64,000 bases of DNA from Palsa-504 sp963742795 (GTDB lineage: Bacteria; Actinomycetota; Actinomycetes; Streptosporangiales; Streptosporangiaceae), in NCBI GenBank assembly GCA_963742795.1, contig CAVUNL010000032.1:310001-374000 (forward strand). Direction: 5' to 3'. Both the position numbers and the translations under genes were made by a program. Under the pieces are notes generated by a model. The model was not told the origin of the DNA. It saw only the letters and a list, made by a program, of their open reading frames with translations, and ran no database searches. The stretch's first letter is position 1; each line of letters begins with the position of its first letter. Positions 24,874 to 34,392 of the stretch are shown piece by piece.

Positions 24874-25410
24874 TCACTCGGGCTCCTCGGCGGGCGTACT
24901 CGATGGCCAGTGAGCGGGCGACCAGTCCCCCTCTGGGTCCGTGGTCTGCCCTACTTCGATCAGATAACCGTCGGGATCGCGGATGTAGCAACGGATCTCG
25001 TACTGGTGCTGTTTCGGCGGGGTCAGGAAGTGAGCACCCCTGGCGCTCCATTCGGAGTACACGGCCTCGATGTCTTTGACCCGGATATTGAGGAAGCTAC
25101 TGACCCGGTCGGGATCGCGTGGCGTCTCCAGGGTGACCGCCGGCTTGTCGTCGGTCGGGCCTCCCCCGACATTGATGATGATCCAGCTGTTGGATAGCGC
25201 GACATAGGTCAGCCCTCCCGGGCCGGAGTAGACCAGCCTGCCGCCGAGCACGTCGGTGTAGAAGCGACGAGAGCGCTCGACATCGTCGGAGACGATGAAG
25301 TGGGCCAGCACAATTCCTTCTGGGGGCGGTGGGAACTCGGCCATCTGGTACCTCCACTGGTTCGGTATAGCGGTCTTGTCATTGCTTCCCTGCTGTACGT
25401 CTTCCGTCAT
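24874..25410 (-). CDS. VOC family protein
   Basis: A 178-residue protein with one glyoxalase/dioxygenase module: VLAHFIVSDDVERSRRFYTD, YVALSNSWIIINVGG and CYIRDPDGYLIEVGQT (Glu metal ligand). ATG 25410 has AAGGAG seven bases upstream; an internal ATG at 25344 would also give a full domain. The substrate is unknown. It is close to the F420-type reductase on the same strand. Confidence 0.86.
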   Translation of the reverse strand: MTEDVQQGSNDKTAIPNQWRYQMAEFPPPPEGIVLAHFIVSDDVERSRRFYTDVLGGRLVYSGPGGLTYVALSNSWIIINVGGGPTDDKPAVTLETPRDPDRVSSFLNIRVKDIEAVYSEWSARGAHFLTPPKQHQYEIRCYIRDPDGYLIEVGQTTDPEGDWSPAHWPSSTPAEEPE

Positions 25411-25673
25411 GCCCGGGCTCCTTCGTCCGGTGCACCAGGCATCAGTCGTGCCGGGCACGATGCTGATGTGCCGACTGCTCCATAGTGCCGCTGGCAGCGT
25501 GCGGTTCGCCAACGACCGCATTCCTGACATCGTCGCGCCCACAAGGGTGCGATCGAGTCCCCCAGGTGCCCAGTCGAAGCCGCTAGTGCTAGCGCCGGGA
25601 CGGGCCAGGGAGCGGGCCAGGATCCCCAGGGCTCCGGCGTGTTCCGTGAATGTCCGTTTCTGTCCAGCGATCT
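25411..25673. other. intergenic region, no supported gene
   Basis: The stretch between the VOC and PPOX genes holds only non-conserved open frames and no clear hairpin. Confidence 0.35.
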
Positions 25674-26225
25674 TTACGGCGGGAGTTGCGAGTCCGGGGT
25701 CAGGAGCCTTGATACTGCCTGCGGCGGTCCCAGGCTGGTCGGGGTAAGCTGCGGCCGGATGTACTCCTGGCCGGACGGCCAGCGGGCCACGTGCTGGGCG
25801 CCGGTCCCGGGTTCGGACCCGATGTAGGTGACGTCAGCCACCTCAACGATGAACAACGTGAACTGTCCCGCCGCTGGCTGCCAGCCGATCTGTTCGCGGA
25901 CCGCGGCGGCGTACTGTTCGTGCCGGTCTTGTTCGGTTACCGTGCGGGCCGTGCCGCGGACCTTGATCTCGGCCGGGGGGCTGGGGCTGGTGATCACGCT
26001 GTTCAGCACGATCCGCGGATCGCGGCCCAGGTCGCGGCTCTTGGCTGAACCGCTCATCATCGACAGCCATAGGTCACCATCCAGCACCAGCGGCTCCACG
26101 CCGCTGATCCGGGCCGTGCCGTCGCGGCGGATCGTCCCGGCCAGCAGCACCCCCGGCTCGATCAGCAGCCGGTCCGCGACTGCCGCCAAGGCGGGCTGCC
26201 GGGCCGAGATCTCAGACCACCGCAT
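25674..26225 (-). CDS. pyridoxamine 5'-phosphate oxidase family protein
   Basis: A 183-residue split-barrel flavin or F420-binding protein: VLLAGTIRRDGTARISGVEP, LWLSMMSGSAKSRDLGRDP, RIVLNSVITSPSPPAEIKVRG and FTLFIVEVADVTYI. Such proteins reduce or oxidise small molecules with FMN, F420 or heme. The missing PNPOx C-terminal dimerisation domain puts it outside true PdxH. The start is ATG 26225. Confidence 0.82.
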   Translation of the reverse strand: MRWSEISARQPALAAVADRLLIEPGVLLAGTIRRDGTARISGVEPLVLDGDLWLSMMSGSAKSRDLGRDPRIVLNSVITSPSPPAEIKVRGTARTVTEQDRHEQYAAAVREQIGWQPAAGQFTLFIVEVADVTYIGSEPGTGAQHVARWPSGQEYIRPQLTPTSLGPPQAVSRLLTPDSQLPP

Positions 26226-26351
26226 TGCTCACCCCCGTACCCTGTTGAACCGTCGCCGCCGCACGGCAGCCTCCTGCTGTTGCGCCGCTCGGGGTCAGCG
26301 CTGACGACGTTGACGGCGGTACCCTGTCAGGCCCGCCTGTAACTCCCGCGA

Positions 26352-27607
26352 TTAAGAATCGTTAATCGAATCCGTGGAGGCGGAGGTCTCGGCGGGAGTG
26401 GTGTGGTCGCGGCGGCCTTCGGGGATGTGCAGGTAGCCGGCGTCTTTGAGGGCCGCGATGACGGCGGCGCGGATGGTGGCCAGGTTGGCGGGTCCGCTGC
26501 CGGTGCGGCTGGTCGGCGGCATCTTCGCCGAAGGTCACGTCGCGGACATGGTGGTGCGCCTCGATGGACCACTGCTCGCGGACCAGGCGGGCCAGGTCAC
26601 CGGCGGTGGCGTCAGCGCTGGTGAGGCTCGTGACGGCGTAAACGGTCTGGCGGGAGACCCGGCCGGCAGAGGTGTCCTGCCGCCACCGGGTGATCTTGAT
26701 GGCCTGGCGGGCATGCGGGAAGTCCAGGCGGCTGACGTGCGCGGCCTTCAGGGTGCGGGTCTCGGCGCGGCCGTGCCCTTTCTCGCGGGTTGACGCTGCC
26801 GGCCGGGACCTGCGCCCAGGGCAGGGCCCTGACCTGGGCATGCAGCAGCGGCTGGTTGCGCTTCACGACCGCGATGTACTGCGCGTTCTTGTCCGTGACC
26901 AGCCAGTCCAGGTTCGCCCGCACCGTATGGAGCGCATCAAAGGTCACCACGGCGCCGGCCAGGTCCACCGGTCCCAGCAGTTCGGTGAAGTGACTGGTCT
27001 CGTTGTGCTTGACATCGACCTCGAGGTGATCCAGCAGCCGCCCGCCGTGCTCGGCGACGCCGAGCAGGTGGACCCGGGTGCCGTCGAGGCGGCGGGCCCC
27101 GCGGGAGGTCTTGCCGTCCACGGCCACGGCCCTTAACCGGCCGCGGGCCAGCTCCTGCGCCTGCCGGGCGACCCGCCGGGCACGGTAGCCGCGCACGCTA
27201 GCCGCCGGCGGCCCGCCTGGACGCCGGCGGCCGCCCGGGCGGGGCCCGAGCAGGGCCCGGGCCAGGGCCCGCGGGTCAAGACGGTCCAGCACCACCCGGA
27301 TCGTCTTCTCATCCGGCGCCCGGTACCGGCCCGCCATCGGGTCCCACGGCGCCCGCAGCCGGGCCAGGTCCGCCTGGCTGGCCCGCCCGATCCACTGCCC
27401 GACCGCGGTGAGCCGGTCATTCCCGGCCGCGGTGAACGCGCACAGCGCGACCGCGACCAGGCAGGCCAGCGGGTAGACCCGCCCGCGCCGCGAGCGCGGG
27501 TCAGGCAGCGCCTCCAGCCGCTGCCACGCCCCCGCGGCCAGGACCTGACCGCCGGGACCGGACTCGACCACGCGCGCACCCACGCGCGACAATGCCATAG
27601 CGGGCAT
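26352..27607 (-). pseudogene. ISAs1 family transposase, two frameshifts
   Basis: Transposase of the ISAs1 type, spread over three frames. The first part starts at ATG 27607 (AWQRLEALPDPRSRRGRVYP, then AVAVDGKTSRGAR with the first Asp, and VVTFDALHTVRANLDWLV with the second). A single extra base near 26791 moves reading to TREKGHGRAETRTLKAAH.. EQWSIEAHHHVRDVTFGED, which carries the glutamate. A second shift near 26530 gives TSRTGSGPANLATIRAAVIA and the natural end. All three catalytic acids survive, so the inactivation is by indels. Terminal repeats were not identified. Confidence 0.83.
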
Positions 27608-27641
27608 GCCACACCTCGTTCATGCAGACTTCAGAGACCTA

Positions 27642-28386
27642 GTGCGACATGAGGCCGCACGTGATGAGTGAGTCCGTCGATAGGAGGTCTGGCTGATGCC
27701 GGAGACGTGACTACGGGCTAGTGTCCGAGGCCTGTCCCCGCCCTGACGTGCGTGGCTGGGTCCTGCCGGCCGGGTGCGGAGCTCAGGGGAAAGCCCGAGG
27801 GTCCCCGTTCCGGCCGGGGACCACAGGCGAGGGGAAGGCTGGGAGGGGCGAACGACAGGGAACCCTTGATGATGCCTCGTGACTGATGACTCCCCGGGAC
27901 GGGTTCGTGCACCGGGGTGACAGGGACCGGCCGCTGTGAGGCGGCAGGCGGCGGTCACGGGGATAGCGCCTGGCCGTGAGGGCACCGCCGTCCCCGGGGT
28001 ACAGAGGGCGCCCGGCCCCAGCCGTGTCTCACGCGTGCGGAACATGGAAACCCCGTCATGGTCCGGCGCGCTGGTGCCGGTAAGCCGACCGTAAGGGGGG
28101 CCGAATTCCATGGCGGGAACAGGATGCCCAAGAAGCGAATGCCGGCGGCCGAAAGGCAGCAGGAAACCGGGGCCGTCATGCCCGGCTCCTCCGCCGGGCG
28201 GCTCTGCATAACTGGCCGGATACCGGGCCTGGTGCCCGGGCGCGAAAGCGCGCTGACGTGGGCAGGTGAGCCGTTGAAGCGAGCGGCCATGAGCGCCGGA
28301 ACCGAAGGGCAAGTTAGACGCGATGACGGGTTACAGCTTCTCCACCCCGGTATGGGATGGCGGCACCTGGGTCACCCCTGCGGTGG
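27642..28386 (+). ncRNA. group II intron ribozyme, domains I-IV 5' part
   Basis: About 745 bases of structured, non-coding RNA before the intron protein. No credible protein is on either strand; a 230-codon minus-strand frame lying here is an antisense shadow. Exon-binding sites were not mapped. Confidence 0.55.
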
Positions 28387-28598
28387 CCGGGGTGAGAGCG
28401 GCCCCCGAAGCGAACGGACCGGAGGACCAGCCCCGGCAGGACGCGCCCGCGCCGAGTGGGACCAGATCGACTGGCGGGCGCAGGAGGAGCAGGTACGGCG
28501 GCTGCGGCAGCGGATCTTCAAGGCGGCGCAGGAGCAGGGACCTGGCCAAGGCTCAGGAACCTGCAGAAGCTGATGCTGCGGAGCTGGCGCAACACGCT
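28387..28598 (+). pseudogene. group II intron reverse transcriptase, 5' part
   Basis: The N-terminal RT segment is recognisable across several frames: VRAAPEANGPEDQP, then WDQIDWRAQEEQVRRLRQRIF, then (two shifts later) RNLQKLMLRSWRNTL. The usual intron RT start is WDxIDWxxxExxVxxLRQRIFKA. Single-base insertions near 28450, 28530 and 28550 break it. The text stops at AACACGCT (28591-28598), where the two-recombinase element begins, and resumes at 32755. Confidence 0.68.
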
Positions 28599-28607
28599 AC
28601 CTATTGA

Positions 28608-28617
28608 CTGAACTAAA
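28608..28617 (+). repeat. terminal inverted repeat, left
   Basis: CTGAACTAAA, nine bases inside the left junction; the perfect inverse TTTAGTTCAG is five bases inside the right junction. A likely recombinase core or arm site. Confidence 0.6.
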
Positions 28618-28675
28618 TCACGAGTTTCAGCATTTCAGAGACGAATACTGAACAGAGTGGCTATGGTCCCTGCTC

Positions 28676-29893
28676 GTGACCGAAGAGCAGGATGTGATCC
28701 GGGATCTGGCGACGCTGCCGGTCCCGCTGGCCGGCGCGCTGCAGGCGACCGGAGACCCGTGGGAGCCTTACCGGATCATCGATGCCGGCGGCGAGCCCGT
28801 GGCGGCGGTCGCGGAGTTCTTCCGGGACTTGCAGGCCGCGGGCCGGTCGGAGGCGACACTGCGCTCCTACGGGCACGATCTTCTCCGCTGGTTCCGCTTC
28901 ATCTGGGCGGCCGGGGTGCCGTGGAACCGGGCGACGCGGACCGAGGCCCGCGATTTCTGCCGGTGGATGCTGGTGGCGGGCAAGCCGTCCCGCCCGCACT
29001 GGCGCAGCGCGGACACGACGTCTGCGGCGAGCGGGGAAGCGTACGCGCCGTCGGTGCGGGCGCACAGCGAGACGGTGCTGCGCTGCTTCTACCAGTTCCA
29101 CCTGGAGGCGGGCAGCGGGCCGGTGATCAACCCGTTCCCGCTGGACCGGACACGGCGGGGCGGCCGGGCGCACGCCCATCACAACCCGATGGAGCCGTTC
29201 CGCCATGAGCGGTCCGGGCTCTACCGGCCGCGGGTGCCGTCCCGGATCCCGCGGTCTGTTCCCGACGAGGAGTTCAACGAGATCTTCGCCCGGCTGCCCT
29301 CCCACCGCGACCGTGCCCTGGTCGCGTTCTACGTCTCGACGGGAGCCCGCGCCTCGGAACTGCTGTCGGCGACGCTGGCCGGCGTCGATCCCGGGCGGCA
29401 GGTGATCACGGTGACCCGCAAGGGCACCCGCGAGCTGCAGGAACTGCCGGCGTCCACCGACGCGTTCGTGTGGCTGCGGCTCTACCAGGTGGAGATGGAA
29501 GGGCTCATTCCCAGCGGCCGGCGGCAGCCGCTGTGGTGGACGCTGCGCCGCCCGGTGCGGCCGCTGACCTACCACGCGGTCCACCGCATGTTCGAGCGGG
29601 TCGGCGAGGCGGCGGGAAGCAGCGCGACCCTGCATTCTTTGCGCCACACGGCGGCCTACCGCATGGCAGAGGACCCCTTGCTGCCGCTGAGTGACGTGCA
29701 AACCGTGCTCGGACATGCGCTTTTGACGACTACGCAGGTTTACCTGACGCCCCGCAAGGAGGACGTGATCCGCCGGGTGCTGGCCCACCATGCGGAGCAG
29801 ACGCGCCAGGCCGCCGCGCGGGCGTGCCCGCCGCCGGCGCCCGGCTACCGGCCCGAGACGCTGGACGTCCTGTTCGGGAACGGACCCCGGTGA
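28676..29893 (+). CDS. tyrosine recombinase, first (TnpA-like)
   Basis: A 405-residue site-specific recombinase. Residues ~45-150 are the SAM-like core-binding domain (FFRDLQAAGRSEATLRSYGHDL). The catalytic domain shows the active-site set: Arg in STGARASELLS, Lys in TRKGTREL, His-Leu-Arg-His in LHSLRHTAAYRM, His in VLGHALLTTTQ and the nucleophile Tyr in TQVYLTPR. It would cut and join DNA through a 3'-phosphotyrosine at the element ends. The start is GTG 28676, 77 bases from the left end. It overlaps the next gene by four bases (GTGA), so the recombinases are coupled. Confidence 0.9.
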   Translation: MTEEQDVIRDLATLPVPLAGALQATGDPWEPYRIIDAGGEPVAAVAEFFRDLQAAGRSEATLRSYGHDLLRWFRFIWAAGVPWNRATRTEARDFCRWMLVAGKPSRPHWRSADTTSAASGEAYAPSVRAHSETVLRCFYQFHLEAGSGPVINPFPLDRTRRGGRAHAHHNPMEPFRHERSGLYRPRVPSRIPRSVPDEEFNEIFARLPSHRDRALVAFYVSTGARASELLSATLAGVDPGRQVITVTRKGTRELQELPASTDAFVWLRLYQVEMEGLIPSGRRQPLWWTLRRPVRPLTYHAVHRMFERVGEAAGSSATLHSLRHTAAYRMAEDPLLPLSDVQTVLGHALLTTTQVYLTPRKEDVIRRVLAHHAEQTRQAAARACPPPAPGYRPETLDVLFGNGPR

Positions 29894-32349
29894 CCACGAT
29901 ACTGGCAGCGGCGGGCACCTCGCCGCGGGCACCAGAGCGGGCCGCCCCGTCCCTTCCCGGGTGCCTGCCCGCGCGGGCCGCGGCCGCGGACTGGCCCGCC
30001 ACCAGGCTCGGCCGCGGCCCGGCCCGGGAGCAGCTGACCCGCCCGCCGTTCACTCTCGAGGTCGCCAGCAGCCAGGCAACCCGCGCCCGCGGGCTTGCCC
30101 GGCTGCTGGACTGGCTCGCGGACCAGCCGGGCGCGACCTGGCAGGAACGCTGGCTGGCCAGCGGCGCCGAGAGCGCCGGCGCTGACTGGGCGCAGCTGCC
30201 GATCCGGTGGCTGCACGACCGCGGGCGCCGCTCTCAGTGGCTGCGGGCCGAGCTCGCCAGCGCCCTGGGAGCGGTGATCTGCGCCGACCTGGTCCGTCCC
30301 TCAGCGAGCTGGCTGGTGTCCGGCCTGGCCGGCAAGGGCGCCCTGGGCCGCGACCTGGCCCGGGCCCGTGACCCGGCAGGGTTCGCCCGGATGCGGGAAC
30401 TGTGCGACGGCGACCCGGGGATCTCGAAAGCCGCCGCGGACATGGCCGTGCGCAGGGCCACCCTGATCCTCGCGGCCAAAGGAGGCACGATCGCCGATAT
30501 CACCGTCGGCGACGTCCTGGAAATCCTCGACACCGAGACCGGCACCCGCTCCGCGGCGGCGAACGGCGCCGTGTTCTACCGGCTGCTGCACCAGATGGGG
30601 ACCTTCGGAGAGGGGGCTCCCGCCCGGCTGCGGGAGCTCCGCACCCCCGGCCAGCTCACCCCCGCCGGGCTGATCGACCGCTACAACCTCGCCTGCCGGC
30701 CAGTCCGCGGCCTGCTGGTGGACTACCTGCGGGAACGACAGCCCGCGCTGGACTACACGACCCTGAAGGCCCTCGCCTATCACCTGGGCAAGCGATTCTG
30801 GCAGGACCTCGAGCACCACCATCCCGGCATCGACAGCCTGGACCTTCCCCGCGAGGTCGCCGACGCGTGGAAGCAGCGCCAGCGGGTCATGCCCAAGACC
30901 ATCACGGCGGCGGCCGGCGGGAAGACGGTCATCGAGGCCGAGCGGATCAGCTACCGCCAGGGCCTGACCATCGTGCGCGCCTTCTACCTCGACCTGTCCC
31001 AGTGGGCGGTCGAGGATCCTGGCCGCTGGGCGCAGTGGGTGGCTCCCTGCCCCGTCAGCCAGGAAGAGATCAGCCTGCACAAGTTCGCGCGCCGCCGCAA
31101 GGCGCGCATGGACGCGCGCACCCGCGAACGGCTGCCGGTCCTCCCGGTCCTGGTGCGCACCGTCGACGAACGGCGCAAGGCAGCCGCGGCACTGCTGGAG
31201 GCCGCACGGCAGGCCCCGCCCGGGGCCGTCTTCACCGCCGCGGGCCAGACCCTGGCCCGCTCATCCGGCAAGGCCAGCACCGGGAAGATCTGGGCCGACG
31301 ACCCGGACAGCGGCAAGCGGCGGGACCTCGGCCTGGAAGACGATTACGCCTTCTGGGCATGGGCTGCTGTCGAAGTCCTGCGGCTCACGGGCATCCGGAT
31401 CGAGGAACTCCTGGAGATCAGTCACCACAGCCTGATCCAGTACCGGCTGCCGTCCACCGGCGAGATCGTCCCCTTGCTGCAGATCATCCCCTCCAAGACA
31501 GACGAGGAGAGACTTCTGGTCGTATCCCCGGAGCTAGCGGACGTATTGTCGGCCGTCATCCAGCGGATCCGCCAGCCCGACGGGACAGTCCCGCTGGTCC
31601 CCGCCTACGACCGGGGCGAATGCGTATGGCGGCCGCCGTCGCCTGTCTTGTTCCAGCGCCGGTTCACCACCGAGAACCGCGCCATCACCGACGGGAACCT
31701 GCGGCGCATGCTCAATGCAGCGCTGGCCTGCACCGGCCTGACCGACCCCGCCGACGGCCTTCCCCTGCGTTACACACCGCACGATTTCCGGAGAATCTTT
31801 ATCACGGATGCCGTCATGAATGGCCTTCCGCCGCATATCGCGCAGGTTATCGCAGGCCACAAGGACATCAATACAACTATGCGATACAAGGCCGTTTATC
31901 CTGAAGAGGCCATCCAGTCTCACCTGGCGTTCCTGGCCCGGCGACGAGCACAGCGGCCCACTGAAGAATACCGCGTCCCCAGCGACGAAGAATGGCAGGA
32001 ATTCCTCGGTCATTTCGAGCGCCGGAAAGTCGCGACCGGAATATGCGGGCGCGCATTCGGCACTCCCTGCATTCATGAGCATAGCTGTTTGCGATGCAGC
32101 ATGCACTGGCCTGAGCTAGCTCAGCGGCCCCGTATCGCCGAGATCCACGACAACCTCCTGGCCCGCATCGCCGAAGCCGAGCGCGAAGGCTGGCTCGGCG
32201 AAATCGAGGGCCTGAAAGTCAGCCTCGCCGGCGCCGCGGACAAGCTCGCCCAGATCGACCGCCGCACCGGACACGACGGCCCGGTCAGCCTCGGCGCCAC
32301 GATCCCCGTCGGCTCTCAGCAGGAAGCCAGCACCCGCCATGACCACTGA
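29890..32349 (+). CDS. tyrosine recombinase, second and larger (TnpB-like)
   Basis: An ~819-residue recombinase starting at GTG 29890 inside the stop of the first. A long N-terminal region of unknown fold (~430 residues) is followed by a catalytic domain with Arg in TGIRIEELLEIS, a conserved HDFRRIFITDAVMNG (His-x-x-Arg), His in VIAGHKDINTTMRYKA and the Tyr of MRYKAVYPEE. A Cys/His cluster near the end, CGRAFGTPCIHEHSCLRCSMH, looks like a zinc-binding finger and is typical of the large partner in two-recombinase elements. A charged helical tail ends the protein. It probably recombines the element with its partner. Confidence 0.88.
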   Translation: MTTILAAAGTSPRAPERAAPSLPGCLPARAAAADWPATRLGRGPAREQLTRPPFTLEVASSQATRARGLARLLDWLADQPGATWQERWLASGAESAGADWAQLPIRWLHDRGRRSQWLRAELASALGAVICADLVRPSASWLVSGLAGKGALGRDLARARDPAGFARMRELCDGDPGISKAAADMAVRRATLILAAKGGTIADITVGDVLEILDTETGTRSAAANGAVFYRLLHQMGTFGEGAPARLRELRTPGQLTPAGLIDRYNLACRPVRGLLVDYLRERQPALDYTTLKALAYHLGKRFWQDLEHHHPGIDSLDLPREVADAWKQRQRVMPKTITAAAGGKTVIEAERISYRQGLTIVRAFYLDLSQWAVEDPGRWAQWVAPCPVSQEEISLHKFARRRKARMDARTRERLPVLPVLVRTVDERRKAAAALLEAARQAPPGAVFTAAGQTLARSSGKASTGKIWADDPDSGKRRDLGLEDDYAFWAWAAVEVLRLTGIRIEELLEISHHSLIQYRLPSTGEIVPLLQIIPSKTDEERLLVVSPELADVLSAVIQRIRQPDGTVPLVPAYDRGECVWRPPSPVLFQRRFTTENRAITDGNLRRMLNAALACTGLTDPADGLPLRYTPHDFRRIFITDAVMNGLPPHIAQVIAGHKDINTTMRYKAVYPEEAIQSHLAFLARRRAQRPTEEYRVPSDEEWQEFLGHFERRKVATGICGRAFGTPCIHEHSCLRCSMHWPELAQRPRIAEIHDNLLARIAEAEREGWLGEIEGLKVSLAGAADKLAQIDRRTGHDGPVSLGATIPVGSQQEASTRHDH

Positions 32350-32734
32350 CGAACTCACCACGGCGCTTCATGCGTGCGCTGCCGGACTCTACCCACTTGA
32401 AGCCGGCGTCGCATTGCTCACCGCCGAGGGCACGTTCCTCCGCCGCGAAGACTTCACCAGCCGCTTCATCACAACCGGCACCAGTATCAGCGACGGCACC
32501 ACCCCAATGGCCGCCATCGACTGGGACGCCGTGATCACCGCCCTTCAGGCCGGCGAACTTCCCTGCTCCGGAGGCGAACGGCGCGTCCTGATGCTGTCTG
32601 CCAGCCTCGCCGGCGGCATCCCGGTCGACCTCCGCGACGCTGCTACCGGCCTCGACGACCGCAACGTCCAGCGACTGGTCACCGCGATCCTGCACGCGTC
32701 CGGGAAACGCCCCGAACTCGGACTATATCGATGA
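32339..32734 (+). CDS. small third gene of the two-recombinase element
   Basis: A 131-residue acidic protein whose ATG overlaps the recombinase stop by 11 bases, so it is part of the same transcript. The pattern is helix (TDELTTALHACAAGLYPLE), strand (EGTFLRREDFTSRFI), helix (DWDAVITALQAGELP), then RRVLMLSASLAGG and a final helix (DDRNVQRLVTAILHAS). No family is recognised. It lacks the coiled-coil look of TnpC/DUF6262, the usual third gene of Tn554 relatives. It may be an accessory recombination factor or cargo. It ends 20 bases before the right end. Confidence 0.72.
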   Translation: MTTDELTTALHACAAGLYPLEAGVALLTAEGTFLRREDFTSRFITTGTSISDGTTPMAAIDWDAVITALQAGELPCSGGERRVLMLSASLAGGIPVDLRDAATGLDDRNVQRLVTAILHASGKRPELGLYR

Positions 32735-32739
32735 TCATC

Positions 32740-32749
32740 TTTAGTTCAG
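32740..32749 (-). repeat. terminal inverted repeat, right
   Basis: TTTAGTTCAG, the perfect inverse of CTGAACTAAA at the left end, immediately before the junction at 32754. Confidence 0.6.
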
Positions 32750-32754
32750 AGAAT

Positions 32755-34392
32755 GGTCAGCGTGCGGCAGGTGACGCAGCGCAACGCCGGGCGCCAGACC
32801 GCCGGGATCGACGGGGAGGTCGCGTTGACCTCCGAGGCCAGGGCGCGGGTGGCGGTGCGGGTGCACCAGTCCGTCGCGTCGTGGCGTCCCCGCGCGGTCC
32901 GGCGCGTGTACATCCCGAAGGCATCAAACCGTGCCAAGCTTCGGCCGCTCGGGATTCCCGTGCTGATGGACCGCTGTCACCAGCAGCGGGTCCGTCACGC
33001 GCTGGAACCGGAGTGGGAAGCCCGGTTCGAACCCCGCTCCTACGGGTTCCGGCCGGGCCGCAGCTGCCAGGACGCGATCGCGGCGATCTACAACGTGTGT
33101 AAAGGCCCGATGGCCAAGCGCGTGTGGGCGCTAGATGCTGACCTGGCCGCGGCGTTCGACCGAATCGATCATGATCATCTTCTCGCCGCTCTCGGGTCGT
33201 TCCCGGCCAGGGACATGATCCGGGACTGGCTGAAGGCGGGCGTGTTCGAGGCGGGCAAGGGCTTCGCGCCGACCGGGGAGGGAACCCCCCAGGGCGGAGT
33301 GATTTCACCGTGCCTTTTGAATGTCGCGTTGCACGGGCTGGAGGAGGCCGCCGGGGTCCGCTACCAGACCTCCGGCATCCGTGCCGGGGACCCCTTGCCC
33401 GGGTCCCCGGTGGCGGTCAGGTACGCCGATGACGTGGTCGTGCTCTGCCACAGCCAGGAGCAGGCCGCCCAGGTCAAGGCGCGGCTGACGGAGTGGCTGG
33501 CGCCGCGGGGCCTGGCCTTCAACGAGGACAAGACGAAGATCGTCCGCCTCGATGAGGGCTTTGATTTCCTGGGCTTCAATGTGCGTCGCTACCGCTAACC
33601 GAAAGCTGCTGATCAAGCCGTCCACGGCGGCCGTCAGGCGGCTCCGGGAACGGCTCGCGTCCGAGATGCGCGCCCTGCGCGGCGGTAACGCGATGGCGGT
33701 CATCGCCAGGCTCAACCCTGTCATCCGGGGCTGGGCGGCCTACTACCGGGGCGTGGTGTCATGCCAGGCGTTCGGCTCACTGGACAGACTACATGTGGAA
33801 GCTGCTCTACAAGTGGGCCACATGGCGCCACAAGAACAAGCCGAAGCGCTGGATCGTCGGCCGGTACTTCGGCAAGTTCAACAAGTTCAGGAACGACCGC
33901 TGGGTGTTCGGCGACCGCGACAGCGGCGCCTACCTGGTCAAGTTCTCCTGGACGGCCATCCGACGGCACGTGCTGGTCAAGGGCGCGGCATCCCCCGATG
34001 ACCCCGCCCTGGCCGGATACTGGGCCAGACGGCGGAAGAAGATCAAGCCCCCGCTGGACAGGTACACCCTGCGCCTGCTCACCAGGCAGGACGGGCAGTG
34101 CCCGCTGTGCGGGGACCCCCTGCTATCCGCCGGCCAGCCACCTCAATCTCCCGAGCAGTGGGAACGGTGGTGGCTGCACGTCACCCGCAGGGCGATAGCC
34201 TCCAGCTACCTCACCCATCACGGGAGACCCGGCCCGGCCGCAGATGACCAGACCCGCCTAGTGCATGCATCCTGCCAGCGCGGGCTGCAAGCCCGCCAGC
34301 GCAGGAAACCGGAACAACAAAGCTTCAGCCCGCAACGCCCTCGCGGCTCGCTTGAGCCGTGTGCGGGGACCGACCCGCACGCACGGTTCTGA
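32755..34392 (+). pseudogene. group II intron reverse transcriptase/maturase, 3' part
   Basis: It continues the split RT: VSVRQVTQRNAGRQTAGID, the finger-palm motifs RPLGIPVLMDRCHQQRV, ALDADLAAAFDRIDHDHL, GTPQGGVISPCLLNVALHGLE and the catalytic RYADDVVVL. The frame breaks near 33597 (FDFLGFNVRRYR, stop) and continues as NRKLLIKPSTAAVRRLRERL.. VIRGWAAYYRGVV (domain X, maturase). A second break near 33785 leads to MWKLLYKWATWRHKNKPKRW.. and a C-terminal HNH-like endonuclease segment, CPLCGDPLL..HASCQRG. All functional parts were once present. Activity is excluded by the frameshifts and the insertion. Confidence 0.8.
34354..34389 (+). ncRNA. group II intron domain V
   Basis: A 36-base hairpin beginning GAGCCGTGTGCGGG and closing CCCGCACGCACGGTTC. 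It carries the AGC triad and the shape of the catalytic metal-binding domain V, and a GC-rich domain VI hairpin follows at once. Confidence 0.82.

Larger units (their letters stand above)
28599..32754 (+). mobile_element. Tn554-like element with two tyrosine recombinases
   Basis: A 4.15-kb unit inserted in the intron RT gene. Removing it joins ..AACACGCT to GGTCAGCGTG.., which restores the RT reading NTLVSVRQVTQRNAG exactly, so the boundaries are fixed to a base or two and no target duplication is needed. A perfect 10-bp inverted repeat, CTGAACTAAA / TTTAGTTCAG, lies near each end (28608-28617, 32740-32749). Three genes run in one direction with overlaps: recombinase, larger recombinase, small protein. 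This matches Tn554-type gene order (TnpA, TnpB, TnpC), but the third gene is not recognisably TnpC. No cargo is evident. Confidence 0.72.

Noticed and set aside
27620..28312. 230-codon minus-strand frame in the intron
   Set aside because: It lies across the intron RNA domains, has no family pattern, and ends in ribozyme sequence.
34001..34392. Independent HNH endonuclease gene
   Set aside because: The Cys/His motifs are the C-terminal domain of the intron-encoded protein, separated only by frameshifts.
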